Of a stretch of DNA of 64,000 bases, positions 8,570-19,000 are shown piece after piece (position 1 is the first letter of the stretch; each line of letters begins with the position of its first letter). The translations under genes and the position numbers were made by a program. The notes below the pieces were generated by a model, which saw only the letters and a program-made list of their open reading frames with translations, was not told the DNA's origin and made no database searches. Source of the DNA: DASSUW01 sp963774155 (GTDB lineage Bacteria > Actinomycetota > Thermoleophilia > Solirubrobacterales > Solirubrobacteraceae); NCBI GenBank assembly GCA_963774155.1, contig CAVZDW010000008.1:496001-560000 (forward strand). Direction: 5' to 3'.

Positions 8570-8796
8570 CTCAGGAGGGCGAGTACCCCGATCGGGCGGG
8601 TCTATGCGTGCCGCCCTGAATTCGGACAGCCGACGGCGGATTACCTTGGCGTTCTGGTAAGTTCCGCCAGAAGTCCACGGGACCCCGGGCAGAAGCGGGA
8701 GAAGGCCGTCGGGAGCGGCTGCTGACGCCGGGCGCAGGGAAGTGGAGGACGTCGCGTGGACGGAGGAGAAATCCAAAACGGGAGGGAGGCTCCCCC

Positions 8797-11553
8797 ATGC
8801 GCAAGGCAGCCATTCTGGCTGGCCTGGTCGCGGCCCTGAGCGTATTTGCGCTCCCATCGGTCGCCGCGGCCGCCCCGAAGTTCAAGGTCCTGGTGTTCTC
8901 GGAGACCCAGGGCTTCCGGCACGACTCGATCGAGACGGGCGTGGCCCGCATCGAGCAACTCGGGACGGCCAACAACTTCAAGGTCGACGCCACGGAGGAC
9001 TCGACCGCGTTCCGCGCGAGCAACCTCCGGCAGTACGACGCCGTGATCTTCCTGAGCACCACCGGCGACGTGCTCAACGACAACCAGCAGACGGCCTTCG
9101 AGAACTACATCCAGGACGGCGGCGGGTTCGTCGGCGTCCACGCGGCCGCCGATACGGAGTACGAGTGGCCGTTCTACGGCAACCTCGTCGGGGCCTACTT
9201 CAAGAGCCACCCGGCGATCCAGCAGGCCACGGTCAAGGTCGCCGACAAGATCCACCCGTCGACCAAGCACCTCTCGGACCGCTGGACGCGCACCGACGAG
9301 TGGTACGACTACAAGACGAACCCGCGCGGTGACGTCCACGTGCTCGCCACGCTCGACGAGACCACGTACACCGGCGAGAACATGGGCACGCAGTCGGATC
9401 ACCCGATCGCGTGGTGCCAGAACTTCGGCGGCGGGCGCTCGTGGTACACGGGCGGCGGCCACACCAAGGAGTCCTACGGCGAGCCGGCGTTCCAGAAGCA
9501 CCTGCTCGGCGGCATCCGCTGGGCGGCCGGCGACGTCGCGGGCGACTGCAACGCCACGGCCGAGGGCAGCTACCAGAAGGTCACGCTCAACGACTTCCCG
9601 ATCGAGGGAATGGGCATCGCCACGCTGCCGCAGGGCCGCGTCCTGATGACCGAGCGCAAGGGCCGCGTGATGCTGCACGACCCGAAGACGGGTCTCAACA
9701 CGGTCGCCGCCAAGCTCGACGTGTACCAGCACGACGAGGAGGGCGTCCAGAGCATCGCCATCGACCCGAAGTTCAAGCAGAACAAGTGGGTCTACATCTA
9801 CTTCTCGCTGCCGAACGGGAACACGCCGATCGACGATCCGGCCACTCCCGACGTCAACGAGGGCGACGCGCCCTTCGAGGGCACGCCGGCCGACTGGGCC
9901 AAGTTCAAGGGCACGGTCCGGCTGTCGCGCTTCAAGATGACGGGCGACGAGATCGACCTCGACACGGAGCAGCGGATCCTCGACGTGCCGGTCGACCGTG
10001 GGCTCTGCTGCCACGTCGGCGGCCACATCGACTTCGACGCGCAGGGCAACCTGTACCTGTCGACGGGCGATGACACGAACCCGTTCGAATCGGAGGGCTA
10101 TGCGCCCATCGACGAGCGGCCGAACCGCAACCCGGGCTTCGACGCCCAGCGCACGGCGGCCAACACGAACGACCTGCGCGGCAAGGTCCTCCGGATCAAG
10201 CCGAAGAACGGCGGGGGCTACTCGATCCCGGCGGGCAACCTGTTCCCGCAGGGCGCGCCGCAGACCAAGCCCGAGATCTACCTCATGGGCCTGCGCAACG
10301 CGTTCCGCATCGCGGTCAACCGCACCAACGGCGACCTGTACGTCGGCGACTACTCGCCGGACGCCGGTGAGGCGGATCCGGATCGCGGTCCGGACGGCAA
10401 GGGCAAGTGGTTCGTCGCTCGCGGTCCGGGCAACTACGGCTGGCCCTACTGCGCGACCGACCAGCTCCCGTACCAGGACTGGGACTTCGCGACCGAGACC
10501 ACGCGCGGGGCGTTCAACTGCGCGCAGCCGGTCAACGAGTCGCCGCACAACACCGGCCTGCGGGTCCTCCCGGCCGTCAAGCACCCGGACGTCTGGTACG
10601 GGTACGGCCTGTCGGACGAGTTCCCGGAGCTCGGTGAGGGCGGCATCGGGCCGATGGGCGGCCCGGCGTACGACTACGACGCCAAGAGCAGCTCGCGGAC
10701 CAAGTGGCCGCAGTACTGGGACGGCCAGCCGCTGCTCTACGAGTGGACGCGCGACTGGATCAAGGAGATGCGCCTGGACGAGTCCGGGAAGCTCCTGAAG
10801 ATCAACCCGGTCCTGCCGTCGTTCACGTTCGACAACCCGATCGACATCGAGTTCGGCGAGGACGGCTCGCTCTACACCCTCGAGTACGGCACGGGCTACT
10901 TCGTGACCCTGCCCGAGGCGCAGCTCGCGCGCATCGACTACGTGCGCGGGAACCGGACGCCGATCGTCAAGGTCGACGCCGATCCGACCGACAGCGCGAC
11001 CGCGCCGCTCGAGGTGGAGTTCTCGAGCAACGGGACGAACGACCCCGACGGTGACCGACTCACCTACGAGTGGGACTTCGACGCCGACGGCGACTTCGAC
11101 TCGACCGCGCGCAACCCGACCCACATCTACGAGGAGAACGGCATCTACAACGCCACCCTCAAGGTGACGGATCGGACCGGGCGCTCGGCCTCGGCCGAGG
11201 TCCAGATCGTGGTCGGCGAGGTCCGGCCCGTGGTGGAGTTCGTCCAGCCCACGCCCGGCACGCCGTTCGCGTTCGGCGACACCGTGCAGTTCGAGGTCAA
11301 GGTCACCGACGACGACCCCGTGGACTGCTCGCGCGTGCAGGTGTCGTACATCCTCGGGCACGACAGCCACGGCCACCCGATCACGAGCACGACCGGGTGC
11401 AGCGGCCAGATCACGACCTCGGCGCCGGGCCACGGCAGCGGGGACAACCTGCGAGCCGTGTTCGCGGCCTCGTACACGGATCTCGGTCCGAACGGCGACG
11501 GCGAGGGTGCCCTCACGGGCAACGCCGAAGTCGTCCTGACGCCTGGGGGCTAG
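8797..11553 (+). CDS. Secreted ThuA-like / PQQ-dependent sugar dehydrogenase-like / PKD fusion protein
   Basis: A 918-residue exported protein. Residues 1-26 are a Sec signal peptide ending in 'VAAAA'. Residues ~28-250 are a ThuA-like glutamine-amidotransferase fold ('FKVLVFSETQGFRHDSI', 'GGGFVGVHAAADTEY', 'HPIAWCQNFGGGRSWYTGGGHTKESY'). Residues ~260-720 form a glucose/sorbosone dehydrogenase beta-propeller ('EEGVQSIAIDPKFKQNKWVYIYFS', 'GLCCHVGGHIDFDAQGNLYLSTGDDTNP', 'GLRNAFRIAVN', 'PIDIEFGEDGSLYTLEYG'). Then comes a PKD domain ('NDPDGDRLTYEWDFDADGDFD') and a short beta domain. This architecture suggests cell-surface carbohydrate processing. The start is supported by GGGAGG 9 nt upstream. The substrate is unknown. 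Confidence 0.92.
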   Translation: MRKAAILAGLVAALSVFALPSVAAAAPKFKVLVFSETQGFRHDSIETGVARIEQLGTANNFKVDATEDSTAFRASNLRQYDAVIFLSTTGDVLNDNQQTAFENYIQDGGGFVGVHAAADTEYEWPFYGNLVGAYFKSHPAIQQATVKVADKIHPSTKHLSDRWTRTDEWYDYKTNPRGDVHVLATLDETTYTGENMGTQSDHPIAWCQNFGGGRSWYTGGGHTKESYGEPAFQKHLLGGIRWAAGDVAGDCNATAEGSYQKVTLNDFPIEGMGIATLPQGRVLMTERKGRVMLHDPKTGLNTVAAKLDVYQHDEEGVQSIAIDPKFKQNKWVYIYFSLPNGNTPIDDPATPDVNEGDAPFEGTPADWAKFKGTVRLSRFKMTGDEIDLDTEQRILDVPVDRGLCCHVGGHIDFDAQGNLYLSTGDDTNPFESEGYAPIDERPNRNPGFDAQRTAANTNDLRGKVLRIKPKNGGGYSIPAGNLFPQGAPQTKPEIYLMGLRNAFRIAVNRTNGDLYVGDYSPDAGEADPDRGPDGKGKWFVARGPGNYGWPYCATDQLPYQDWDFATETTRGAFNCAQPVNESPHNTGLRVLPAVKHPDVWYGYGLSDEFPELGEGGIGPMGGPAYDYDAKSSSRTKWPQYWDGQPLLYEWTRDWIKEMRLDESGKLLKINPVLPSFTFDNPIDIEFGEDGSLYTLEYGTGYFVTLPEAQLARIDYVRGNRTPIVKVDADPTDSATAPLEVEFSSNGTNDPDGDRLTYEWDFDADGDFDSTARNPTHIYEENGIYNATLKVTDRTGRSASAEVQIVVGEVRPVVEFVQPTPGTPFAFGDTVQFEVKVTDDDPVDCSRVQVSYILGHDSHGHPITSTTGCSGQITTSAPGHGSGDNLRAVFAASYTDLGPNGDGEGALTGNAEVVLTPGG

Positions 11554-12128
11554 CCCTCCAGCTCCGTCCACTTGGCGACCCCTGGCGGCCGAAAGGCCGC
11601 CAGGGCGTCGAGTAGGTCACCGGGTTCCTCCGCCACCGTCAGCACCGCCCGGTGCTGCGCGCGGAGGAACTCCTCGGTGACCGCGTGGTCGAGGAACGCG
11701 GCGAGGTGGTCGTAGTAGCCGCGCACGTTCAGCACGCCGCAGCCCTTGTCGTGGATGCCGAGCTGGCTCCACGTGTAGACCTCGATCAGCTCCTCGAGCG
11801 TCCCGATGCCGCCGGGGACGGCGACGAAGCCGTCGGAGAGGTCGGCCATCAGCGCCTTGCGCTCGTGCATCGAGCCGACGATGTGCATCTCGGTCAGCCC
11901 GCGGTGCCCGATCTCGCGGTCGATCAGGGCCCGCGGCATCACGCCGATCGCCTCGCCGCCCGCGGTCAGAATCGTGTCGGCCAGCACGCCCATGAGGCCG
12001 ACCTTGCCGCCGCCGTAGACGAGCCCGATCCCGCGCTCGGCCATGGTGCGGGCCAGCGCGCGGGCTCCCTCGGCGTAGGCGGGATCGCGGCCCGGGTTGG
12101 ATCCGGCGTAGACGCAGACGCGGCGCAC
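11550..12128 (-). CDS. LOG-family (cytokinin riboside 5'-monophosphate phosphoribohydrolase-like) protein
   Basis: A 192-residue Rossmann-fold protein with 'VCVYAGSNPG', the nucleotide loop 'YGGGKVGLMG' (38-47) and the catalytic signature 'PGGIGTLEE' (105-113). The family releases adenine-type bases from nucleoside 5'-monophosphates; in non-plant bacteria it is often a nucleotide-salvage or housekeeping enzyme. The start is GTG 12128; the divergent aldo/keto reductase begins only 20 bp away. A TAAGGT box 8 nt upstream predicts a leaderless transcript. The 3' end overlaps the stop of the secreted ThuA fusion gene by 4 bp. Confidence 0.92.
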   Translation of the reverse strand: MRRVCVYAGSNPGRDPAYAEGARALARTMAERGIGLVYGGGKVGLMGVLADTILTAGGEAIGVMPRALIDREIGHRGLTEMHIVGSMHERKALMADLSDGFVAVPGGIGTLEELIEVYTWSQLGIHDKGCGVLNVRGYYDHLAAFLDHAVTEEFLRAQHRAVLTVAEEPGDLLDALAAFRPPGVAKWTELEG

Positions 12129-12148
12129 GGCGTGCGACCTTAGTGGAC

Positions 12149-13156
12149 ATGGAAGACGCTTCTCTCGGCCCACTGACCGTCAGCCGGCTCGCCCTGGGCG
12201 CCATGCTCATGGGCGACGCGACGCCCGTCGACGAGTCCCACCGGATGCTCGACCGGTTCGTCGATGCCGGCGGGACCTTGATCGACACAGCCGACACGTA
12301 CGACGACGGCACGTCGGAGCGCACGCTGGCCCCGTGGCTCGCGCGCCGGCGCGACGACGTGGTGGTCGCCACCAAGGTGCGCTTCGGCGTCTCCGACCCC
12401 GGCGGCGCGGGGCTCGCGCCGGATCGCATCCGCGCGGCGTGCGACGCGTCGCTGCGGCGGCTGGGCATCGACGTCATCGACCTCTATCAGGTGCACGCGC
12501 CCGATCCGGCGGTGCCGCTGGAGGAGACCCTGGAGGCGCTCGACGGGCTCGTCCGGGCGGGCAAGGTGCGCGCGCTCGGGGCGTCGAACTACCCGGCCTG
12601 GCTGCTCGCCTGGGCCGTGTCGCTGCAGGACCGCAACGGCTGGTCGCCGTTCGTGAGCCTCCAGCCGCAGTACTCGCTCGTGGAGCGCTCGGCCGAGCTG
12701 GAGCTGCTCCCGTTCGCGCGCGCCGCCGGCCTCGGCGTCCTGCCGTGGGGACCGCTGGGCGCGGGCTTCCTCAGCGGGCGCCACCGGCGCGGCGGGCTGT
12801 CCGAGGGCAGCCGCATGGCCACCGCCGCGGACGACCTCGAGGAGGCGCCGCACCGGCGCGCCGTCGAGCGCAACTTCGCGGTCCTCGACGCGGCCGAGGA
12901 GATCGCCGCCGCGCATGGGGCGACGGTCCCGCAGGTGGCGATCGCGTGGCTGCTCGGCGTGGAGGGCGTGACCGCGCCGATCGTCGGCGCGCGGACGCTC
13001 TCGCATCTGGAGGACCTGCTCGGCAGCGTCTCGGTCGAGCTCTCGCCCGAGGAGCGGGCGCGGCTCGAGGCGCCCGCGCCGCCGCCGGAGATGTATCCCC
13101 AGCGGATGCTCTCGGAACAGGTCGGGTTGGAGCGGCTTACGGGGCCGCTGCGCTGA
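12149..13156 (+). CDS. Aldo/keto reductase
   Basis: A 335-residue aldo/keto reductase with tetrad D46, Y51 ('IDTADTYDDG'), K76 ('ATKVRFG') and H116 ('YQVHAPDP'), plus 'SLQPQYSLVERSAELELLPF' and 'PIVGART'. This is the third aldo/keto reductase in the first 13 kb and is only distantly similar to the other two. GTG 12143 is an alternative start two codons upstream. It shares a 20-bp divergent promoter region with the LOG gene and overlaps the convergent aminotransferase by 20 bp at the 3' end. Confidence 0.92.
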   Translation: MEDASLGPLTVSRLALGAMLMGDATPVDESHRMLDRFVDAGGTLIDTADTYDDGTSERTLAPWLARRRDDVVVATKVRFGVSDPGGAGLAPDRIRAACDASLRRLGIDVIDLYQVHAPDPAVPLEETLEALDGLVRAGKVRALGASNYPAWLLAWAVSLQDRNGWSPFVSLQPQYSLVERSAELELLPFARAAGLGVLPWGPLGAGFLSGRHRRGGLSEGSRMATAADDLEEAPHRRAVERNFAVLDAAEEIAAAHGATVPQVAIAWLLGVEGVTAPIVGARTLSHLEDLLGSVSVELSPEERARLEAPAPPPEMYPQRMLSEQVGLERLTGPLR

Positions 13157-14213
13157 GCAGGCGCTCGAGGTCGGCCTCGTCGTTCCAGGCGCCGACCGAG
13201 GCGCGCACGTACGGCGTGCCCGGGAGGTTGCGGACGACCACGCCGGCCTCGGCGAGGCGGTCGCGGGCGGCCTCCGGGTCGGGGTCCTCCCAGGAGACGA
13301 GGGTGGTGGCGCCGCGCGGCGCCACCGTCCGGCCGCGCCGGGTGAGCTCGTCGGCCAAGTCCTGTGCGAGCCGCGCGGCACGGGCGTGGACCTCGGCGAT
13401 CCCCGCGTCGGTCAGGAGCGTCGTGGCGGCGAGGCTGAACGCGGTCGTCTCGCGGGCCAGGCTCGGCGCGTCGTAGCGGCGGGCGTCGGCGTGCAGGGGC
13501 GAGTCGAGGCCCTCCGTGACGTCCTCGAAGCTGAGGTAGCTCGGCCCGACGGCACGGACGCGCTCGCGGAACTCGGGCGCGACGTAGAGCATGCCGCTGC
13601 CGTCGGCGCCGCACAGCCACTTCTGGCCGGCGGCGGCGAACGCGGCGCATCCGAGGGCCGTGACGTCGACGGGGATCGCCCCGGCGCTCTGGGCGCCGTC
13701 GAGCACGACGGGGATGTCGAGCTCGGCCAGCGCGGCGGGCGCGAGCTCGCCGCTGACCCAGGAGACGTGCTGGCAGGCGACGAGCGTCGTGCGCTTGGTG
13801 ACCGCGTCCGCGACATCCTTCAGCGGCACCGCACGGACGGTGGCGCCCTGCAGCTTCGCGGCGACCAGCGGCCCGAACATGCCCGGGTGCTCCGTGTCCG
13901 AGGTGATGATCTCGTCGCCCGGCCCCAGGTCGAGGCCGGCGATGACCTTCGCGACGCCCTCGCTCGTGGACGTCACCAGCGCGACGTCTGCGGTCGTGGC
14001 GCCGAGCAGCCCGGCGTACAGCGCCCGCAGCTCGCCGAGCAGGCCCATGCGGGCCTCGAAGTGGGGCCCGAAGCGGCCGTCCACGAGCTGCGCCTCGAGC
14101 GCCTCCCGCGCGGCGGCCGCCGCCACGGCCGGCACCGGCCCGTCGGTCCCCGCGTTCAGGAACGCGAGGCGCTCGAGGACCGGGAACTGCGCGCGGAGAG
14201 CGGCGGCATCCAT
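13137..14213 (-). CDS. Class V aminotransferase (cysteine desulfurase/isopenicillin N epimerase-like)
   Basis: A 358-residue fold-type I PLP enzyme. 'TSTSEGVAKV' binds the cofactor phosphate, D172 in 'VLDGAQSAGAIP' contacts the pyridine nitrogen, and K198 in 'AAGQKWLCGADGSG' is the Schiff-base lysine. There is no catalytic cysteine loop of the SufS/IscS type in the expected C-terminal region, so an aminotransferase, epimerase or lyase is more likely than a desulfurase. ATG 14213 lies 13 nt after the stop of the upstream MDR gene on the same strand, so the two form an operon. The specific substrate is unknown. Confidence 0.88.
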   Translation of the reverse strand: MDAAALRAQFPVLERLAFLNAGTDGPVPAVAAAAAREALEAQLVDGRFGPHFEARMGLLGELRALYAGLLGATTADVALVTSTSEGVAKVIAGLDLGPGDEIITSDTEHPGMFGPLVAAKLQGATVRAVPLKDVADAVTKRTTLVACQHVSWVSGELAPAALAELDIPVVLDGAQSAGAIPVDVTALGCAAFAAAGQKWLCGADGSGMLYVAPEFRERVRAVGPSYLSFEDVTEGLDSPLHADARRYDAPSLARETTAFSLAATTLLTDAGIAEVHARAARLAQDLADELTRRGRTVAPRGATTLVSWEDPDPEAARDRLAEAGVVVRNLPGTPYVRASVGAWNDEADLERLLSAAAP

Positions 14214-14226
14214 GCGGGCGTGCAGG

Positions 14227-15135
14227 TTAGGCGACGCGGACGGCGAGCTTGCCCTGCGTGTGCGTGCCGCCCAGTGCGGCGAGCGCGTCGCCGGCCTGGG
14301 CGAGGTCGTAGGTGTGCTGGATCGGGACGCGCAGCGAGCCGTCGGCGAGCCGCTCGCCCAGCGGCTGCAGCTTGTCGGGGTGCTCCGACGCCAGGACGTT
14401 GGTCCGGCCCGGCCCGTCGCCGGCGGCCGAGTTGGGCGAGGCGACGCGGGCGCCATCTCTGAGCGCGGCGTCGTACGTGCCGGGCGCGTAGGAGACGACG
14501 TCGAGCAGCGCATCGGCGTCGAGCCCGGCGACGTCGCCGTCGCGTGGGAGCAGATCGGCGACGCCGAGATCGCGGAGGAACCGCTCGTCCTCGGGCAGCG
14601 CCGGAGCGATGACCCGGGCGCCGGCCTTCGCGGCGAGCTGGACGGCGAGGCTGCCGACGCCGCCCGTCGCCCCGACCACGAGCACCACGTCGCCCTCGGA
14701 CAGGTCGAGCGCCTCGACGGCCACCAGCGCGGTGATGCCGGCGAGCGGCGCCGCTCCGGCCGTCGCGAGGTCCACGCCCGCGGGGACGGGCGCGACGATG
14801 CCGTCCTGCGCCACGGTGATGTGCTCCGCCCAGCTGCCCGCGTGCACGTCCGGGCCGGCGTGCGGGACGAAGCCGAAGACCTCGTCGCCCACGGCGTAGC
14901 CGTTCACGCCGTCCCCGACCTGCTCGACCACGCCCGCGAAGTCGCGCCCGAGGACCACCGGGAAGGTGTGCTCGAACATGCCGGCGAGCATCCCGGCGGC
15001 GATCGCGTTGTCGACCGGATTGGCCGCGGACGAGTGGACGCGCACGAGGAGCTGGCCGTCGCCCGCAACGGGCGACGGCAGATCCTCGCGCAGGGCGGGC
15101 GGGATCTCGAGGCTGTCGAGGGTGAAGGCACGCAT
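14227..15135 (-). CDS. NADP-dependent oxidoreductase, quinone-reductase-like MDR family
   Basis: A 302-residue medium-chain dehydrogenase/reductase without the structural-zinc cysteines. It has the GroES-like segment 'LLVRVHSSAANPVDNAIAAG', 'VLGRDFAGVVEQVGDGV', and the Rossmann motif in 'VVLVVGATGGVGSLAVQLAAKAGARVIA'. Enzymes of this group reduce quinones or enones with NADPH. AAGGGAG precedes the ATG. It is transcribed ahead of the class V aminotransferase. Confidence 0.9.
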   Translation of the reverse strand: MRAFTLDSLEIPPALREDLPSPVAGDGQLLVRVHSSAANPVDNAIAAGMLAGMFEHTFPVVLGRDFAGVVEQVGDGVNGYAVGDEVFGFVPHAGPDVHAGSWAEHITVAQDGIVAPVPAGVDLATAGAAPLAGITALVAVEALDLSEGDVVLVVGATGGVGSLAVQLAAKAGARVIAPALPEDERFLRDLGVADLLPRDGDVAGLDADALLDVVSYAPGTYDAALRDGARVASPNSAAGDGPGRTNVLASEHPDKLQPLGERLADGSLRVPIQHTYDLAQAGDALAALGGTHTQGKLAVRVA

Positions 15136-15200
15136 CGGTCTGGGCTCCCTTGGGTCGGTCCAGGAGCATCATGGCGATGCGCCGTCGCCGGCCGGGGCGC

Positions 15201-15788
15201 TCAGCGCCCGCAGACGGGCCAGGGCGAGGCGCCGGCCTGCTCGTAGAGCATCGCCGCGCGCATGTCCTGCTCCTCCTCGGACGCCTCCGACGGGAGGCCG
15301 CTGCCGCCGACGCCGGCCCACGTCTCGAGCGTGAACTGGTACTTCCCGTAGAACCCGTTGCCGGTGTTCGTCGTGGGATCGCCGCCTGACTCGCACTGGG
15401 CGATCGCCTCCATGGTCGGTGAGGCGGTGAAGGCGGGCTCGCGCGCCTCGCGCAGGTCGCGACGCAGCTCGCGCAGGCGCCTCTGCAGCTCGCGCGGAGG
15501 CTGCCCGGCCAGGCGGCGGCGCTCGGCGGTCGCGTCGGGCTCGGCGCCGCGCGCCTCGTCGACCCGCCGGTTGAGTGCCGCGGCACGGTTGATCAGGTCC
15601 TGCTGGCGGTTCTCGCGCGCCTCGGCGCGCATCTGCGCCTCGACGGTCAGGTGGCCGCCCACGGGCGCGCGCAGCGCGGCGCGCAGGGGAGAGGGCGGGT
15701 CGTCGGCCTCGGCGGCGGCCAGCGCGGCCGCCGGCAGGGCGAGCAGCGTGCTCGCCAGCGCGACCGCAGTCGTCGTCTTCGGTCTCAT
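15201..15788 (-). CDS. Secreted transglycosylase, resuscitation-promoting-factor-like
   Basis: A 195-residue exported protein. Residues 1-25 are a signal peptide ending 'AALAAA', ~50-120 a basic alpha-helical stretch with coiled-coil character, and 125-195 an Rpf-type lysozyme-like domain. E133 in 'IAQCESGGDP' is the predicted catalytic acid, and C132/C193 would form the domain's disulfide. 'GFYGKYQFTLETWAGVGGSG' is characteristic of the fold. It would cleave peptidoglycan glycan strands during growth or resuscitation. AAGGA lies 7 nt before the ATG. Confidence 0.9.
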   Translation of the reverse strand: MRPKTTTAVALASTLLALPAAALAAAEADDPPSPLRAALRAPVGGHLTVEAQMRAEARENRQQDLINRAAALNRRVDEARGAEPDATAERRRLAGQPPRELQRRLRELRRDLREAREPAFTASPTMEAIAQCESGGDPTTNTGNGFYGKYQFTLETWAGVGGSGLPSEASEEEQDMRAAMLYEQAGASPWPVCGR

Positions 15789-15950
15789 TTCACGTCCTTG
15801 CGGCCGCGCACGAGCGCAGGCCGATTCGCGTCCAAGTCATCCGGACGGCGTCCACCAGGCGGGCCAATTCCGCTCGTCGCGCGCGTTCAGGCGCGGCGCA
15901 TGGCCCGCGGCGGTCCTCCACCGTCGCGACCGATCAGGCTAGCAACGCTC

Positions 15951-15964
15951 CGAACGGACGTTCT
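15951..15964. promoter_or_regulatory. Candidate LexA (SOS) box upstream of recC
   Basis: CGAACGGACGTTCT matches the Gram-positive LexA consensus CGAAC-N4-GTTCG except at the last base. It lies 55 bp before the recC start, on the promoter side, and upstream of a TACGCT -10-like hexamer at 16005-16010. Regulation of recCBD by LexA is therefore plausible here. No lexA gene is in the window. Confidence 0.5.
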
Positions 15965-16018
15965 CAGAGCGGCGCGTCAGGCGCGCGCGGTCCGCGGCGA
16001 CTCATACGCTGCCGACCG

Positions 16019-19000
16019 ATGCTGCACGTCCACCGATCCGAACGGGCCGACGGCCTCGTCGCGGCGCTCCGCGACCTGCTGGCCGATCCGCTGCCCGACC
16101 CCTTCGCGCGCGAGGTCGTGTCGTGCCCACGCGCGGGATGGAGCGGTGGCTGAGCCAGCAGCTCTCGACCGGGCTCGGGGCGCAGCCCGGCCGCACCGAC
16201 GGGGTGTGCGCGAACGTCGGTCTTCCCGACGCCGCGGCGCCTGACCGGCGAAGCGGTGGCGGCGGCGACCGGGATCGAGCCGGACGCCGACCCCTGGCTG
16301 CCCGAGCGCTCGGTCTGGCCGCTGCTCGAGATCGTCGACGCCGGCCTCGGCGAGCCTGGCTGCGCGCGCTGTCCGCCATGTCGGCGGGGAGCGGCGCTTC
16401 GCCGCCGTGCGCCACGTCGCCGACCTCTTCGACGCCTACGCGCTGCACCGGCCGCGAGATGCTCCGGCCTGGGCGGCGGGGGAGGAGGGCGGCTGGCAGG
16501 CCGAGCTGTGGCGGCGCCTGGACGCGGCGATCCCGCAGCCCGGCCCGGCCGAGCGGATCGGGCGGCGTGCGCGCGCCTGGAGGCGCGAGCCGGCGTCGTC
16601 CGACCTCCCGCAGCGGTTCTCGCTCTTCGGCCTCACGCGGCTCCCGGCGGGCCGCCTCGCCGTCCTGCGCGCGCTCGCCGTGCATCGCGACGTGCACCTG
16701 TTCCTGCTCCACCCTCGCCCGCGCTGTGGGAGCGCTGCCGCGGCCGCGGCCCGGTCGTCCGCCGCGACGACGACCCGACGACCGGCCTGCCCGCGACCAC
16801 CCGCTGCTCGCCTCCTGGGGCCACGACGCGCGCGAGCTCCAGCTCGTCCTGTCGGGCGACGCGCAGGACCACCGGCACACGGTCGCGCACGCGGGCGAGC
16901 TCGCTGCTCGCCCGCATCCAGGCCGACGTGCGCGAGGACCGCGAGCCGCCGCGCTCCGACGACCCCGCCCGCGCCGCCGCTCGACCCCGGCGACCGCAGC
17001 CTCCAGGTCCACTCCTGCCACGGCCGAGCGCGGCAGGTCGAGGTGCTGCACGACGCGATCCTCCACCTGCTCGCCGACGACCCGACGCTCGAGCCGCGCG
17101 ACGTGATCGTCATGTGCCCCGACATCGAGACGTTCGCGCCGCTGATCCAGGCGACGTTCGGCGCCGCCGAGGACGAGCGGCCCGGCGCGCCCGACCTGCG
17201 CGTCCGCCTCGCCGACCGCAGCATCCGCCAGACCAACCCGGTGCTCGGCGTCGTCGCGCGGCTGCTCGAGCTCGCCGACGAGCGGCTCACCGCCTCGCAG
17301 GTGCTCGACCTCGCCGATCGCGAGCCCGTCCGGCGGCGCTTCGGCTTCGACGACGACGACCTGGCCCGCGCCGAGGAGTGGGTGCGGGCCAGCGGCGTCC
17401 GCTGGGGGCTCGACGCCGCCCATCGCGCGCCGTTCAAGCTCGACGAAGCCTGCCGAGCGGCACCTGGCGCGCCGGGCTCGACCGCCTGCTGCTCGGCGTG
17501 ACCATGACCGAGGACGGGCAGCGGCTGTTCGAGGGCGTGCTCCCGCTCGACGACGTGGAGAGCGGGGCGATCGAGCTGACGGGGCGCGTGGCCGAGCTGC
17601 TCGACCGCGTGCACGCCGCCGTCGACGCGCTCGCGGCGCCGAAGCCGGTCGCCGAGTGGGCGCAGGCGATCGGCGCGGCGGCCGACGCGCTCACCGCCAC
17701 CGGGCCCCGCGACGCGTGGCAGCGCGCCGAGCTGCAGCGCCTGCTCGACGACGTCGTCACCGAGGCGGCCGGCCACGCCTCGCCGCTCCGGCCTGCAGGA
17801 GGTCCGCGCGCTGCTCGCCGAGCGCCTGAAGGGCCGGCCGACGCGGACCAACTTCCGCACCGGCCACCTGACCGTCTGCACGCTGGTGCCGATGCGCTCG
17901 GTGCCGCATCGCGTCGTCTGCCTGCTCGGCCTCGACGACGGCGTGTTCCCGCGCAAGTCCCCGCGTGACGGCGACGACCTGATGCTCGAGGAGCCGCACG
18001 TCGGCGAGCGCGACGCCCGCACCGAGGACCGCCAGCTCCTGCTCGACGCGCTGATGGCCGCGACCGACCGCCTCATCGTCACCTACACCGGCAACGACGA
18101 GCGCACGAACCTGCCGCGGCCGCCGGCCGTGCCCGTCGGCGAGCTGCTCGACGTGGTGGACCGCACCGCCCGCACGGAGACCGGACGGGCGCGCGACCGG
18201 GTCGTCGTCCGCCACCCGCTGCAGCCCTTCGACCAACGCAACTTCACGCCCGGCGAGCTCGTGCCCGACCGCGTCTGGAGCTTCGACCGCGTCACGCTCG
18301 AGGGCGCCCGCGCGCTCAGCGCCGAGCGCCCGCCACCCGGCCCGTTCCTGAGCGGGCCGCTCCCGGAGCTCGACGACCACGGTGATCGAGCTGGCGGACC
18401 TCGTGCGCTTCGCCGAGCGCCCGGTGCGCGCCTTCCTGCGCCAGCGGCTCGGCATCCGGCTCGGCGACTTCTCCGACGAGATCGAGGACGCGCTGCCGGT
18501 CGAGCTCGACGGGCTCGGCCGCTGGGGGGTCGGCACGCGACTGCTCCAGGCGCGGCTGGCGGGCGTGGACTCGGAGACCGCGAAGCGCGCGGAGATCGCC
18601 CGCGGCACGCTGCCGCCCGGCTTCCTCGGCAAGCCGGTCATGGACCGCGTGCGGCCGACGGTCGAGGAGATCGTCGCGGCCGTGCCGGCGGGCGAGGCCT
18701 CCTCGCTCGACGTCAAGGTCGCGCTGCCCGGCGGGCGCACGCTGAGCGGCACCGTGCCCGACCTCGCCGGCGACACGCTGCGCACGGTCACGTACTCGCG
18801 CGTGAACGCCCGCCACCGCCTCGCCGCGTGGGTGCGGCTGCTCGCCCTGACGGCGGCGCATCCCGGGCGCGAGTTCGAGGCCGTCACCGTCGGCCAGGCG
18901 CAGGACGACGACCTGCGCATCACCATCGCCCGCATCCCGCCGCTCGAGGCGGGCGACGCCCGCGACCACCTCGGCGCCCTCGTCGATCTCTACGAGCGCG

